DNA of 30,088 nt from CAZTHL01 sp964613585 (GTDB lineage: Bacteria; Pseudomonadota; Alphaproteobacteria; DSM-16000; Inquilinaceae): the NCBI GenBank assembly GCA_964613585.1, contig CAZTHL010000045.1:1-30088 (forward strand), given 5' to 3'. Positions 16,104-24,207 of this stretch are shown here, piece after piece. The notes below the pieces were generated by a model, which saw only the letters and a program-made list of their open reading frames with translations, did no database searches and was not told the DNA's origin. Each line of letters begins with the position of its first letter. Positions within the stretch are counted from its first letter, which is position 1. The translations under genes and the position numbers were made by a program.

Positions 16104-17243
16104 ATGACACTTCGCCCCTGGCGCCAGATCGATCGGCGCCGCTGCCGAAAGATCCAGGTGGGCAGCGTCGCGGTGGGCGGCGATGCGCCGATCAGCGTGC
16201 AGTCGATGACGAACACGCCCACCACCGATGTCGCCGCGACCATCGCCCAGATCCGCCGTCTCGAGATCGCCGGGGCCGACATCGTCCGGGTGTCGTGCCC
16301 GGACGAGGAGTCGAGCGCGGCCTTGAGGCACATCGTGCCCGAGGTGACGGTGCCGATCGTCGCGGATATCCACTTCCACTACCGTCGGGCCATCGAGGCG
16401 GCGGAGAACGGTGCAGCCTGCCTGCGGATCAACCCGGGCAACATCGGCAGCCGGGCCCGCGTGCGCGAGGTGGTGAAGGCGGCGCGCGACCATGGCTGCT
16501 CGATGCGGATCGGCGTCAATGCCGGCAGCCTGGAGAAGGAGTTGCTCGAGCGCTACGGCGAGCCATGCCCCGAGGCCTTGGTGGAGAGCGCGCTCAATCA
16601 CGCGCGCTGGCTCGAGGACGAGGATTTTTTCGAGTTCAAGATCAGCGTCAAGGCGTCCGACGTGTTCCTGGCCGTGGCCGCCTATCAAGGCCTCGCCGAG
16701 TCGTGCGACTACCCGCTGCACATCGGCATCACTGAGGCGGGCGGCCTGCGCAGCGGCACGGTGAAGAGCTCGGTCGGCCTCGGGATGCTGTTGTGGTCGG
16801 GCATCGGGGACACCGTCCGAGTGTCGCTGTCGGCGGATCCGGTCGAGGAGATCAAGGTCGGCTTCGATCTGCTGAAGGCGCTCGGCCTCCGGCATCGTGG
16901 TGTCAACGTCATCTCCTGCCCCTCTTGCGCTCGCCAGCAGTTCGACGTGATCGAGACGGTGAAGGTGCTCGAGGAGCGTCTTGCCCATATCGCCACGCCG
17001 ATGACGGTCTCGGTCATCGGCTGCGTGGTGAATGGCCCGGGCGAGGCGACGATGACCGACATCGGCTTCACCGGCGGCGGCAAGGGAACCCATCAGGTGT
17101 ATGTGAACGGTCTGCCGCATCACCGGCTGCAGGACGATGATATCGTCGGCCATCTCGTGCAGATGGTCGAGGCCAAGGCCGCCGAGATCGAGGCGGCGAA
17201 GCAGGCGGACCGCGACGGCTCGGCGGCGGCCGCCGCCGAGTAA
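16104..17243 (+). CDS. ispG: 4-hydroxy-3-methylbut-2-en-1-yl diphosphate synthase IspG (GcpE)
   Basis: 379 residues. IspG reductively converts MEcPP to HMBPP, the penultimate step of the MEP isoprenoid pathway, using a [4Fe-4S] cluster and flavodoxin/ferredoxin electrons. The TIM-barrel part has SVQSMTNTPT (31-40), VADIHFHYRRA and LRINPGNIG. The cluster ligands are visible as Cys272 and Cys275 (SCPSCAR) and Cys307 (IGCVVNGPGE), with catalytic-region Glu314. The C-terminus has an Ala-rich tail of no known role. It follows the RodZ-like gene at 293 bp. In related genomes this HTH-ispG pair is conserved and often followed by hisS, which is absent here. Confidence 0.98.
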   Translation: MTLRPWRQIDRRRCRKIQVGSVAVGGDAPISVQSMTNTPTTDVAATIAQIRRLEIAGADIVRVSCPDEESSAALRHIVPEVTVPIVADIHFHYRRAIEAAENGAACLRINPGNIGSRARVREVVKAARDHGCSMRIGVNAGSLEKELLERYGEPCPEALVESALNHARWLEDEDFFEFKISVKASDVFLAVAAYQGLAESCDYPLHIGITEAGGLRSGTVKSSVGLGMLLWSGIGDTVRVSLSADPVEEIKVGFDLLKALGLRHRGVNVISCPSCARQQFDVIETVKVLEERLAHIATPMTVSVIGCVVNGPGEATMTDIGFTGGGKGTHQVYVNGLPHHRLQDDDIVGHLVQMVEAKAAEIEAAKQADRDGSAAAAAE

Positions 17244-17297
17244 CGAAGCGCGCGGGCGACGGGCGGGAGCGGCCGGATCAGGCGGATCGGTGGACGG

Positions 17298-19688
17298 ATG
17301 GCCAGCCGGGCCGAGCGCTTTCTCCGCCGCCTGTGCCTTGTCATGCTGCTGCTGTCCGGCTTGGGCGTGCCGGTGGCGGTCGCGCAGCTTCCAGGCCCTG
17401 TTGCCGAGCAGGAGCGAGCGCCTCGGCCCGGTGACGTGGCGGGCACCCTCGATGCGGACGCCATTGCCACGCCGGACCTCGTCGATGCGCTGGTGGCGCG
17501 GCTGACCGACGCGCAGGTGCGGGACACGCTTATCGAGGTGCTCAATCGGCAGGCCGAGGCACAGCGGGAGGGGCCCGCCGAGGCCGCCCAGCCTTTGCTG
17601 GCCGGCCTGATCCGCGACATCGAGGCCCTCGCTCTCGAGGTGAGCCGCCAGCTCGGCTTCCTGTGGGCGGGTGTCCGCTTTGGCGGCCCGACGGTTGATC
17701 AGGCGCTGGACCGCCTCAGCGGCGGCGAGGGCGGCGCGCAGCTGGTCCGCTGGCTCGTCTCGTTCGCGCTGGCGCTGTCGACGGGCCTTGTGGCGGCGGC
17801 TGTGGTGCGGCGCGCCCTCGCCCGCCGGCGCGGCAAGGCCGACGCGCCGGCGGGCGTCGGCGGCAACGACCGATGGTCCCGGGCAGGTGGGCGGGCGGCG
17901 GGCGAGGCGATGAGCCTGCTCGCGTTCCTGCTGGTGACGATGGGCTTGTCGATCGCGCTGCTGCGGCCGGCCGGACCCTTCAGCGTGCTGGCGACAAGCA
18001 TCGTGGCGGCGGTCGGCGCCGGCTGGACCTGTCGGATCCTGTCCCGCGCGGTGCTGTCGCCGGATGGCGCCGGCATGCGTCTGGTGCCCCTCGACGACGG
18101 CGACGCCGGCTTTCTCCACCGCTGGATCGTCCGCATCGTCACGCTTGCCGTCCTGGCTTATCTCACGGCCGACGCGCTGGTCGTGCTGACCCTCGGCTTC
18201 GAGGCGTATTTTCTGTTCGTCGCCGGTGCCGGACTGCTCGTGTGCCTCGCGGTGATCGTGGCGATCTGGCAGGGCCGGGGACGCCTGTCGGCCGCGTTCA
18301 AGGCCTCGGCGAAGCGTCACCGCGGCCTCGCGCGCTCCTTCCGTCTGGCACTCGCCGAGAGCTGGCACGTCCTGGCCATCGGCTATGCGATCGGTCTGTG
18401 GCTCATCTGGGTGCTCGGGCTTCTGCTGGAAGGTCAGCGCAACATCGACGCCGTGCTCGGCAGCCTGGTCATCCTCGCCGCCCTGCCGGTGGCCGACCGG
18501 CTCTGCGGGTTGATGATCGCCCGCCCCGTCGAACGGCCGCAGGCGACGGCCACGATCGACGCCGCGGAGCAGAGCCCGGGCGGGTCCACGAGCGAGCCGG
18601 GGGAGCCGGGGGAGCCGCACCCGGCGTCCGGCGCTGAGCCGGGCCCTTTCCGGATAGTCGCCGGTCGCGCGGCTCGTCTGGTCATCGTGGGGGTGGCCGG
18701 CCTGTGGTTACTGAGCTTGTGGGACGTCGATCCGTTCGTCCACACCCATGGCCCCGACGCGACCCCGTTCTGGAGCGCGGTCTTCGACATTGGCGTGTCG
18801 CTGGCGCTCGGCTGGCTGGCATGGCAGCTGATCCGCGCTGCGCTGGACCGCCATCTGCCCCGCATCGACGGCCAAGCGATGGCCGACATCGAGGGCAGCA
18901 CGGTCGCCGCGGACGAGAACGCGCGAATAAAGACGCTGCTTCCCCTGCTGCGCAACGGGCTCCTCACCGTACTCGTCGTCATTGTCCTGATGGTCATCCT
19001 GTCGTCCCTCGGCGTCAGCATCGGCCCGCTTCTGGCAAGCGCCGGCGTCGTGGGCATCGCGATCGGGTTCGGCGCGCAAACGCTGGTCCGGGATATTTTC
19101 TCCGGTGTGTTCTTTCTTTTGGATGACGCCTTTCGGATCGGCGAATACATCGAGATCGGAGACGTCAAGGGCCGGGTCGAGAAGATCTCGATACGTTCCC
19201 TCAGGCTCCGCCATCATTTGGGGCCGATCCAAACCATTCCGTTTGGAGAGATCCGGTCGATCACCAATCACATGCGCGACTGGATCATCTTCAAGATGGA
19301 GTTCCGCCTGCCTTTCGACACGGACGTCGAGCAGGTCCGCAAGCTGATCAAGAAGCTCGGCCAGGAGATGATGCAAGACCCCGCCCTCGCTCCCAAGTTT
19401 CTGGAGCCGCTGAAGAGCCAGGGCATCATCGACGTGGACGACTCGGCCCTGATCATGCGGGCCAAGTTCAGCTGTCGGCCCGGTGAGCAATGGCTCTTGA
19501 GACGGGAAGCGTACCGGCGCATCACCGAGACCCTGCTCAAGAACGGGGTCCGCTTTGCCCACCGCAATGTGACGGTCTATGCCGTCCCGGCGGCAAAGGA
19601 TCGGACGGACGATCGAGGGATGGAGATCGCCGGGGCGGCAACCGTGCAGACGACCGGCGATCTGGCGCCCGATCCGGGAAGGCTCTAG
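17298..19688 (+). CDS. Large MscS-family mechanosensitive channel
   Basis: 796 residues, far longer than E. coli MscS (286). It begins with a Sec-type signal peptide (1-29, cut after AVA), a periplasmic helical region (about 30-145), then several membrane segments (first about 150-172), a hydrophilic Gly/Glu/Pro loop around 415-440 (EPGEPGEP), and further membrane segments. The channel module comes last: the Gly/Ala-rich pore helix GVVGIAIGFGAQ (about 582-593) followed by LVRDIFSGVFFLLDDAF, the beta domain with GRVEKISIRSLRLR, and the alpha/beta vestibule to about residue 765. The architecture resembles the large paralogues YbiO/MscM rather than small MscS. Likely role: release of solutes on hypo-osmotic shock. 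Sitting 54 bp after ispG, it may be co-transcribed. Confidence 0.92.
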   Translation: MASRAERFLRRLCLVMLLLSGLGVPVAVAQLPGPVAEQERAPRPGDVAGTLDADAIATPDLVDALVARLTDAQVRDTLIEVLNRQAEAQREGPAEAAQPLLAGLIRDIEALALEVSRQLGFLWAGVRFGGPTVDQALDRLSGGEGGAQLVRWLVSFALALSTGLVAAAVVRRALARRRGKADAPAGVGGNDRWSRAGGRAAGEAMSLLAFLLVTMGLSIALLRPAGPFSVLATSIVAAVGAGWTCRILSRAVLSPDGAGMRLVPLDDGDAGFLHRWIVRIVTLAVLAYLTADALVVLTLGFEAYFLFVAGAGLLVCLAVIVAIWQGRGRLSAAFKASAKRHRGLARSFRLALAESWHVLAIGYAIGLWLIWVLGLLLEGQRNIDAVLGSLVILAALPVADRLCGLMIARPVERPQATATIDAAEQSPGGSTSEPGEPGEPHPASGAEPGPFRIVAGRAARLVIVGVAGLWLLSLWDVDPFVHTHGPDATPFWSAVFDIGVSLALGWLAWQLIRAALDRHLPRIDGQAMADIEGSTVAADENARIKTLLPLLRNGLLTVLVVIVLMVILSSLGVSIGPLLASAGVVGIAIGFGAQTLVRDIFSGVFFLLDDAFRIGEYIEIGDVKGRVEKISIRSLRLRHHLGPIQTIPFGEIRSITNHMRDWIIFKMEFRLPFDTDVEQVRKLIKKLGQEMMQDPALAPKFLEPLKSQGIIDVDDSALIMRAKFSCRPGEQWLLRREAYRRITETLLKNGVRFAHRNVTVYAVPAAKDRTDDRGMEIAGAATVQTTGDLAPDPGRL

Positions 19689-19772
19689 GCAAGGACGGCG
19701 GCGCGCATTGGTACGGGTGCTTCCACGCCCGCCGCTTCGCTGCGGCAAGCGCTCGACTGGGGAAGGCAATCG

Positions 19773-20861
19773 GTGAATCTCGACGAGAACTTCGAGAAGG
19801 TCCTGGCGCGACGGAGCGAGCTGGCGGATCTCATGGCCGGAGGAACGCTCGATCCGGACGCCTATTCGGCGCTGTCAAAGGAGTATTCGGACCTGGCGCC
19901 GATCGCCGAGCAGATTGAGACCTTGTGGAAGGCTCGGCGCGAGCTGGCCGACCTGGGGGACATGATCGCCGACGCGGAGGCCGATCCTGAGATGCGTGCG
20001 CTGGCCGAAGCCGAGTTCTATCAGCTCAAGGCCCGGATGCCGGAGATCGAGCGCCGGGTGCAGATCCTGCTTCTGCCGAAGGACGAGGTGGACGAGCGCA
20101 ACGCGATTCTTGAGATACGGCCCGCGGCGGGCGGCGAGGAGGCCGCGCTTTTCGCCGGCAACCTGCTCGTCATGTATCAGCGGTACGCGGCCTTGCGTCA
20201 GTGGCGATTCGAGGTCCTTGAGGCCAGCGAGACGCCGATCGGCGGCATCAAGGAGGCCATCGCGACCATCAGCGGAAGCAATGTCTTCGCTCGGCTGAAG
20301 TACGAGAGCGGAGTGCATCGGGTGCAAAGGGTTCCCGAGACGGAAGCTTCCGGACGCATCCACACCTCGACGGCGACGGTGGCCGTCTTGCCAGAGGCGG
20401 AGGAGGTCGACGTGGCGGTGGACGAGCAGGATTTGCGAGTGGACGTCTTCCGGGCCTCCGGAGCCGGCGGCCAGCATGTCAACAAGACCGAGAGCGCGGT
20501 GCGCATCACCCACCTGCCCACCGGGATCGTGGTCAGCCAGCAGGACGAGAAGTCGCAGCACAAGAATCGTGCCCGTGCGCTCAAAATTCTCCGGGCGCGG
20601 CTGTACGAGCAGGAGCGTGCGGCTCGCGCCGCCGAACGGGCGGCCGACCGCAAGACACAGGTCGGCTCCGGCGACCGCTCGGAGCGTATCCGCACCTATA
20701 ATTTTCCACAGGGCCGGGTCACCGATCACCGTATCAATCTGACCCTGCACAAGCTCGACAAGGTCCTCCTGGGAGAGGCCCTCGACGAGCTGATCGACGC
20801 CATCACCGCCGAGGACGAGGCGGCAAGGCTTGCCGCCCTCGGCACCGCGATGCCGGCATGA
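19773..20861 (+). CDS. prfA: Peptide chain release factor 1
   Basis: 362 residues. RF1 terminates translation at UAA and UAG. The codon-recognition PxT tripeptide is PET (188-190) in HRVQRVPETEASGRIHTST, and the peptidyl-transferase GGQ motif is at 232-234 in RASGAGGQHVNKTESAVR. The GRIHTS context distinguishes RF1 from RF2. It starts at GTG 19773 with GGGGAAGG about 6-13 bases upstream; no better ATG gives the MNLDENFEKV-type start. Its stop overlaps the prmC start by 4 bp (ATGA), so the enzyme that methylates the GGQ glutamine is translationally coupled to its substrate. Confidence 0.98.
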   Translation: MNLDENFEKVLARRSELADLMAGGTLDPDAYSALSKEYSDLAPIAEQIETLWKARRELADLGDMIADAEADPEMRALAEAEFYQLKARMPEIERRVQILLLPKDEVDERNAILEIRPAAGGEEAALFAGNLLVMYQRYAALRQWRFEVLEASETPIGGIKEAIATISGSNVFARLKYESGVHRVQRVPETEASGRIHTSTATVAVLPEAEEVDVAVDEQDLRVDVFRASGAGGQHVNKTESAVRITHLPTGIVVSQQDEKSQHKNRARALKILRARLYEQERAARAAERAADRKTQVGSGDRSERIRTYNFPQGRVTDHRINLTLHKLDKVLLGEALDELIDAITAEDEAARLAALGTAMPA

Positions 20862-21739
20862 CATCCTGGGACCTCGAAAACAGACCATCTCTCGGGCAGC
20901 TTCTGGACGACGCGGCCGCCTTCCTCAGGGAGCGCGGCGTCGAGGGATCCCGAACCGATGCGCGGCTGCTGGCTCAGCATGAACTTGGCCTCGATCGCGC
21001 TGGTCTCCTGACCCGCCTTGACCGGCCACCGCCGGCAGGCTTCGCGGTCGCCCTCGACCGGTTGCTGGCGCGCCGCTCACAGGGTGAGCCCGTCTCGCGC
21101 ATTGTGGGTCGCCGCGAATTCTGGAGCCTTGATCTCTTGATCTCACGGGAGACGCTCGACCCCAGGCCGGAAACGGAGATCCTGGTCGATGCCGCTCTGG
21201 CGGCATGCCCGGACCGCAACCGATCGTTAAGCGTGCTCGACCTAGGTACAGGCTCAGGATGCCTGCTCCTGGCCCTGCTGACAGAGCTGCCCAGGGCAAG
21301 GGGGCTCGGCACAGACCGGAGCGAAGCGGCGGTTCGAACAGCGCTGCTGAATGCCGATCGGCACGGGCTTTCGCATCGAGTCCGGTTCCTGGTGGCGGAT
21401 TGGGCTGACTCGGGCATCAGGGATCGCTTCGATCTGGTGGTGGCAAATCCGCCCTACATTCCGACGCCGGACATCGAGCATCTGCCGGCTGAGGTTCGCA
21501 TGCATGATCCATGGATTGCGCTCGCGGGCGGAGCGGATGGACTTACCGCGTACCGCCACCTTGCCGACAGCCTGGGAAGCCTTCTGCACGACAATGGGGT
21601 GGCTTGCTTGGAGATCGGCGTCAATCAGGCCATGGCCGTGCGTCCCCTCATGGAGACCAAAGGCTTGATAATCATGGACATTTGGCGTGACTTGGCGGGC
21701 CTTGAGCGGTGTCTGGTCGTCCAAAAAAAGTTTGGATGA
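20858..21739 (+). CDS. prmC: Release factor glutamine methyltransferase PrmC
   Basis: 293 residues. PrmC N5-methylates the glutamine of the GGQ motif in RF1/RF2 using SAM. The N-terminal helical substrate-binding domain (1-85) contains the usual SRIVGRREFWSLDLLISRETLDPRPETE block. The SAM site is VLDLGTGSG (126-134) and the catalytic NPPY is at 197-200. It overlaps prfA by ATGA. The length is ordinary. The last residues end VVQKKFG, followed by an A-run in the DNA (21723-21729). Confidence 0.97.
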   Translation: MTSWDLENRPSLGQLLDDAAAFLRERGVEGSRTDARLLAQHELGLDRAGLLTRLDRPPPAGFAVALDRLLARRSQGEPVSRIVGRREFWSLDLLISRETLDPRPETEILVDAALAACPDRNRSLSVLDLGTGSGCLLLALLTELPRARGLGTDRSEAAVRTALLNADRHGLSHRVRFLVADWADSGIRDRFDLVVANPPYIPTPDIEHLPAEVRMHDPWIALAGGADGLTAYRHLADSLGSLLHDNGVACLEIGVNQAMAVRPLMETKGLIIMDIWRDLAGLERCLVVQKKFG

Positions 21740-22030
21740 AGGTGCGATTGCGGTTAGGGTCTTGCTCTCGGTGGCGCTGAGCAACCATGTAACTGGGGGT
21801 ACAGGTAAACGCGACAATGACGGGCATCCTTGGCCGCCAGCCCGCGCCAAGGGTCGTCGTGAACGGCAGTGGACGTCGATGATGCCCATCGCCCCTGCCG
21901 TGCTCCGCCACTTCCTGGCGATGCTGGGCCTAGACCGCGACACCGGCCGCGCTTCGGCGCCGACCGGCGTGAGCCGGGTAGCTGCTCGATTGACGAGCCA
22001 ACCATGAATTGGGGGCAGAGAAAGGCGCTG

Positions 22031-22807
22031 ATGAGACAAGGACCGAACTCAAGGCGCGCTCGGGGCCGAAATAACAATGTTGCCGGCGGCCGCCGACACA
22101 ACGTGCCGAACCGGAACCAGACCTTCGACAGCAACGGCCCCGACGTGCGGATCCGCGGCAATGCATATCAAGTGTACGAAAAGTATCAGGCACTTGCGCG
22201 GGATGCCACGGCGTCCGGGGATCGGGTCACCGCGGAGAATTACCTGCAGCATGCCGAGCACTATTTCCGGATAATAAACGAGGTCAACGAAGCCTTCGCC
22301 CAGTCGCAGCCGAGCGAAGCCACCGGTCGAGAAAACGGTCATGCCCGCGGTGGCTTTGATGCCCGCGACGGGCAGGGTCGGGACAACGGCTCGCAGCCCA
22401 ACGGGCAGCATCCGGGCAGACCTGACCAGCACGCACGACCGGAACAGGGCAACGGCCATGACCGGGGCACCTCGTTCCAAGCAGGCGAGAATGAAGGGCG
22501 GCGTCAGGGGAAGGCGGCCCCTGATCAGGGCTCGGGCCCTGATCGGGCAGCGGATTTCGGGACCGATCCGCGGACCGAGGATGACCATGATGGGCCCAAT
22601 GCGGGGCTCCCGGATGGCGAAAGCCGGCGCGCGGGCCGTCAGGACGAGCTCGGCCGTCCCGATGGAGAGGCGGACGAGGAACGCTCTTCCGAGCCACGTC
22701 CACCCCGTCGGCGTCGATCGGGGGTGGCGAGGGCCCGTCGAAGCGCGGCCAATGGACCCGACGAGGCAGTCCCGTCGGAGGCTTCAACGGACGCTGATGG
22801 AGAATAG
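22031..22807 (+). CDS. DUF4167 domain protein
   Basis: 258 residues from ATG 22031. DUF4167 is an alphaproteobacterial family of unknown function, with a basic N-terminus rich in Arg/Asn/Gly and then a conserved block, here NQTFDSNGPDVRIRGNAYQ, then VYEKYQALARDATASGDRV and AENYLQHAEHYFRII (about 32-90). The Arg/Gly-rich head suggests nucleic-acid binding, but that is inference. After residue 95 the protein is low-complexity Gly/Asp/Glu/Arg/Pro and ends in a basic Arg-rich patch. I chose 22031 because family members start MRQG and GAGAAAGG precedes it; ATG 22004 (nine residues earlier) and 21869 are also in frame. Position after prfA-prmC is the conserved neighbourhood for this family; clpB, often next, is missing. 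Confidence 0.85.
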   Translation: MRQGPNSRRARGRNNNVAGGRRHNVPNRNQTFDSNGPDVRIRGNAYQVYEKYQALARDATASGDRVTAENYLQHAEHYFRIINEVNEAFAQSQPSEATGRENGHARGGFDARDGQGRDNGSQPNGQHPGRPDQHARPEQGNGHDRGTSFQAGENEGRRQGKAAPDQGSGPDRAADFGTDPRTEDDHDGPNAGLPDGESRRAGRQDELGRPDGEADEERSSEPRPPRRRRSGVARARRSAANGPDEAVPSEASTDADGE

Positions 22808-22824
22808 GTCGTGGTCGATCTTGT

Positions 22825-22854
22825 AGCTTGGCCGCCAGCGCAAGCGGCCAAGCT
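22825..22854 (+). terminator. Strong 11-bp hairpin after the DUF4167 gene
   Basis: AGCTTGGCCGC (22825-22835) and GCGGCCAAGCT (22844-22854) are perfect reverse complements around an 8-base loop, 17 bases after the DUF4167 stop. There is no T-tract. It lies between converging genes and could stop transcription from both sides. Confidence 0.6.
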
Positions 22855-22901
22855 TCGACTACGAACATCTTGCGTGCGTTCTGGCCGACGAAGCGGCCAC
22901 G

Positions 22902-22928
22902 GTGTCGAGGCAAGTGTGTCGAGGCAAG
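22902..22928. repeat. Two copies of a 13-bp direct repeat
   Basis: GTGTCGAGGCAAG occurs at 22902-22914 and 22916-22928 in the gap between the converging DUF4167 and DUF547 genes. No function is apparent. Confidence 0.9.
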
Positions 22929-23022
22929 CTGACCTGAAGCGTGAGGGAATCAAGCCGATACAAGCTGGTTCCTGATTCGGCTTTCGGCCATGGCCTCAGG
23001 CGATCGAATCGCCCGATGTGAG

Positions 23023-23877
23023 CTACGATGCTGACGCCGCGCTGACGTCGTTGAGAGACCAATCGTACGAGTGGTCGTCGATCCGGCTCACCCGTGACAA
23101 ACGCCCGGCCTTCGGCTCGTCGGCATATTGCGACAAATGCTCGATCACGCCCTGATCGCTGCCGCCGAAATCCTCCTTGAACCAGCTGTAGATGCTTGAC
23201 ACCTCAAGCTCACCGTCCTCGACGGTAGCTCCGCGAGGATGGTTGATGAAGGTTCGGGCCCCTCCTTCGAGCAGCTGTTCAGTATTTTGCGCCGTGAATG
23301 GAGTCGGCTGCAGGTTGGGACAGCCAAGCGAGGCACAATTGACAGCGTAATGGATGCGAGGGTCTTGATTCCAGATCGGTCGGAGGATCCGATGCTCAAT
23401 ATCATCCAGCGATATGGGCTCTCCCTCGACCTCCACCAACTCCGCGCCCCACGGGCCGTCGCTGAACAGGCCTGGTGAGATGTCAATATCTCGAATGCTG
23501 GACACCGGATAGTGGTCGAGCACCACGTTCACGGTCAGGGCGTTATATAGATTTACCCAGTATGCGAATTGTTCCGGTCTGTTATAGCGGCTGATCCGGG
23601 TCCGGCTCAACCGATCGACATAGTTCTGAACGTCCGCTTGATCCGGGACAGCAGCCCCGTAGTCGAACAGTGTGATCCCCGAAGGTCCACGCGTAAGGTA
23701 GCGGCTCAGAATTGCCGCCCAAGGCGAATGATCGACCGACGACGTGGCGTTCGGATCGTGCCGGGTCCACCGTTCCCACAGGTCTGGACCCGGAGCGAAG
23801 AGAGCGTGGGCCGGCCCTGAGATCATTCCGGCGGCACTGGCTGCAAGGCTGGTGCTCAGAAGGTGCCGACGTCTCAT
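23023..23877 (-). CDS. DUF547 family protein with probable Tat signal peptide
   Basis: 284 residues from ATG 23877. The start gives MRRRHLLSTSLAASAAGMIS, a twin-arginine-like signal with cleavage probably after GPAHA (about residue 25), so a periplasmic location is likely. The frame is open upstream to 24069, but those residues would bury the signal, so 23877 is preferred. The DUF547 core shows EQFAYWVNLYNALTVNVVLDHYP, then HYAVNCASLGCPNL and NTEQLLEGGARTFINH. The conserved Cys pair in NCASLGC, the Asn-Ala motif and the His give it a papain-like look, but no enzyme activity is established. It is divergent from mreB by 330 bp and converges with the DUF4167 gene. It is not a usual member of the mre neighbourhood. 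Confidence 0.88.
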   Translation of the reverse strand: MRRRHLLSTSLAASAAGMISGPAHALFAPGPDLWERWTRHDPNATSSVDHSPWAAILSRYLTRGPSGITLFDYGAAVPDQADVQNYVDRLSRTRISRYNRPEQFAYWVNLYNALTVNVVLDHYPVSSIRDIDISPGLFSDGPWGAELVEVEGEPISLDDIEHRILRPIWNQDPRIHYAVNCASLGCPNLQPTPFTAQNTEQLLEGGARTFINHPRGATVEDGELEVSSIYSWFKEDFGGSDQGVIEHLSQYADEPKAGRLSRVSRIDDHSYDWSLNDVSAASAS

Positions 23878-24207
23878 GACCGGCGTCTCCGTCTTGGTTG
23901 GGATGTCGCGTGAGGATGCCATCCTGCGCCATTGCGTGTCGAATGACGACCTGTTGAACAGCCGTGACCCGCACCGCATGGCTGGCGAGCGCAACCCCGG
24001 GCAATCCTCCGCGCCGGCTTGCGCCGATGCGAGCGGCGATGGACGTATCGGGAGACATGCAGAGGACACTTTCGGAACACCAGTATTCGGCTGACAATCC
24101 GGCCTTGAGCGCGATCTTACAGTAAGTTAACCATCGGGTGGCATACTGCCTGTGCCGCGGGAGATTTTTCTTGCGGACCACCAACCGCCAAACACAACGC
24201 GGATCCT
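23878..24207. other. 330-bp divergent intergenic region, DUF547 gene / mreB
   Basis: No gene is supported here. Visible elements are a CTGACA hexamer (24091-24096, 5 of 6 to a -35) without a good -10 at the right spacing, the palindrome CTTAC-A-GTAAG (24116-24126) running into GTTAAC (24126-24131), and a CATACT hexamer at 24142-24147. Promoters for mreB and the DUF547 gene should lie in this stretch, but I cannot place them confidently. No strong ribosome binding site precedes mreB. Confidence 0.6.

Noticed and set aside
21869..22030. Upstream ATG for the DUF4167 gene
   Set aside because: The extra 54 residues are Pro/Arg-rich with no family resemblance; the best ribosome binding site and family-like start are at 22031.
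24116..24131. CtrA box upstream of mreB (CTTACAGTAAG followed by GTTAAC)
   Set aside because: On the minus strand it reads TTAA-N7-TAAG, with two mismatches in the second half, too weak to call.
24132..24160. Sigma-54 promoter upstream of mreB (TGGCATACTGCCTGTGC)
   Set aside because: The spacing between GG and the final GC is two bases too long for a -24/-12 element.
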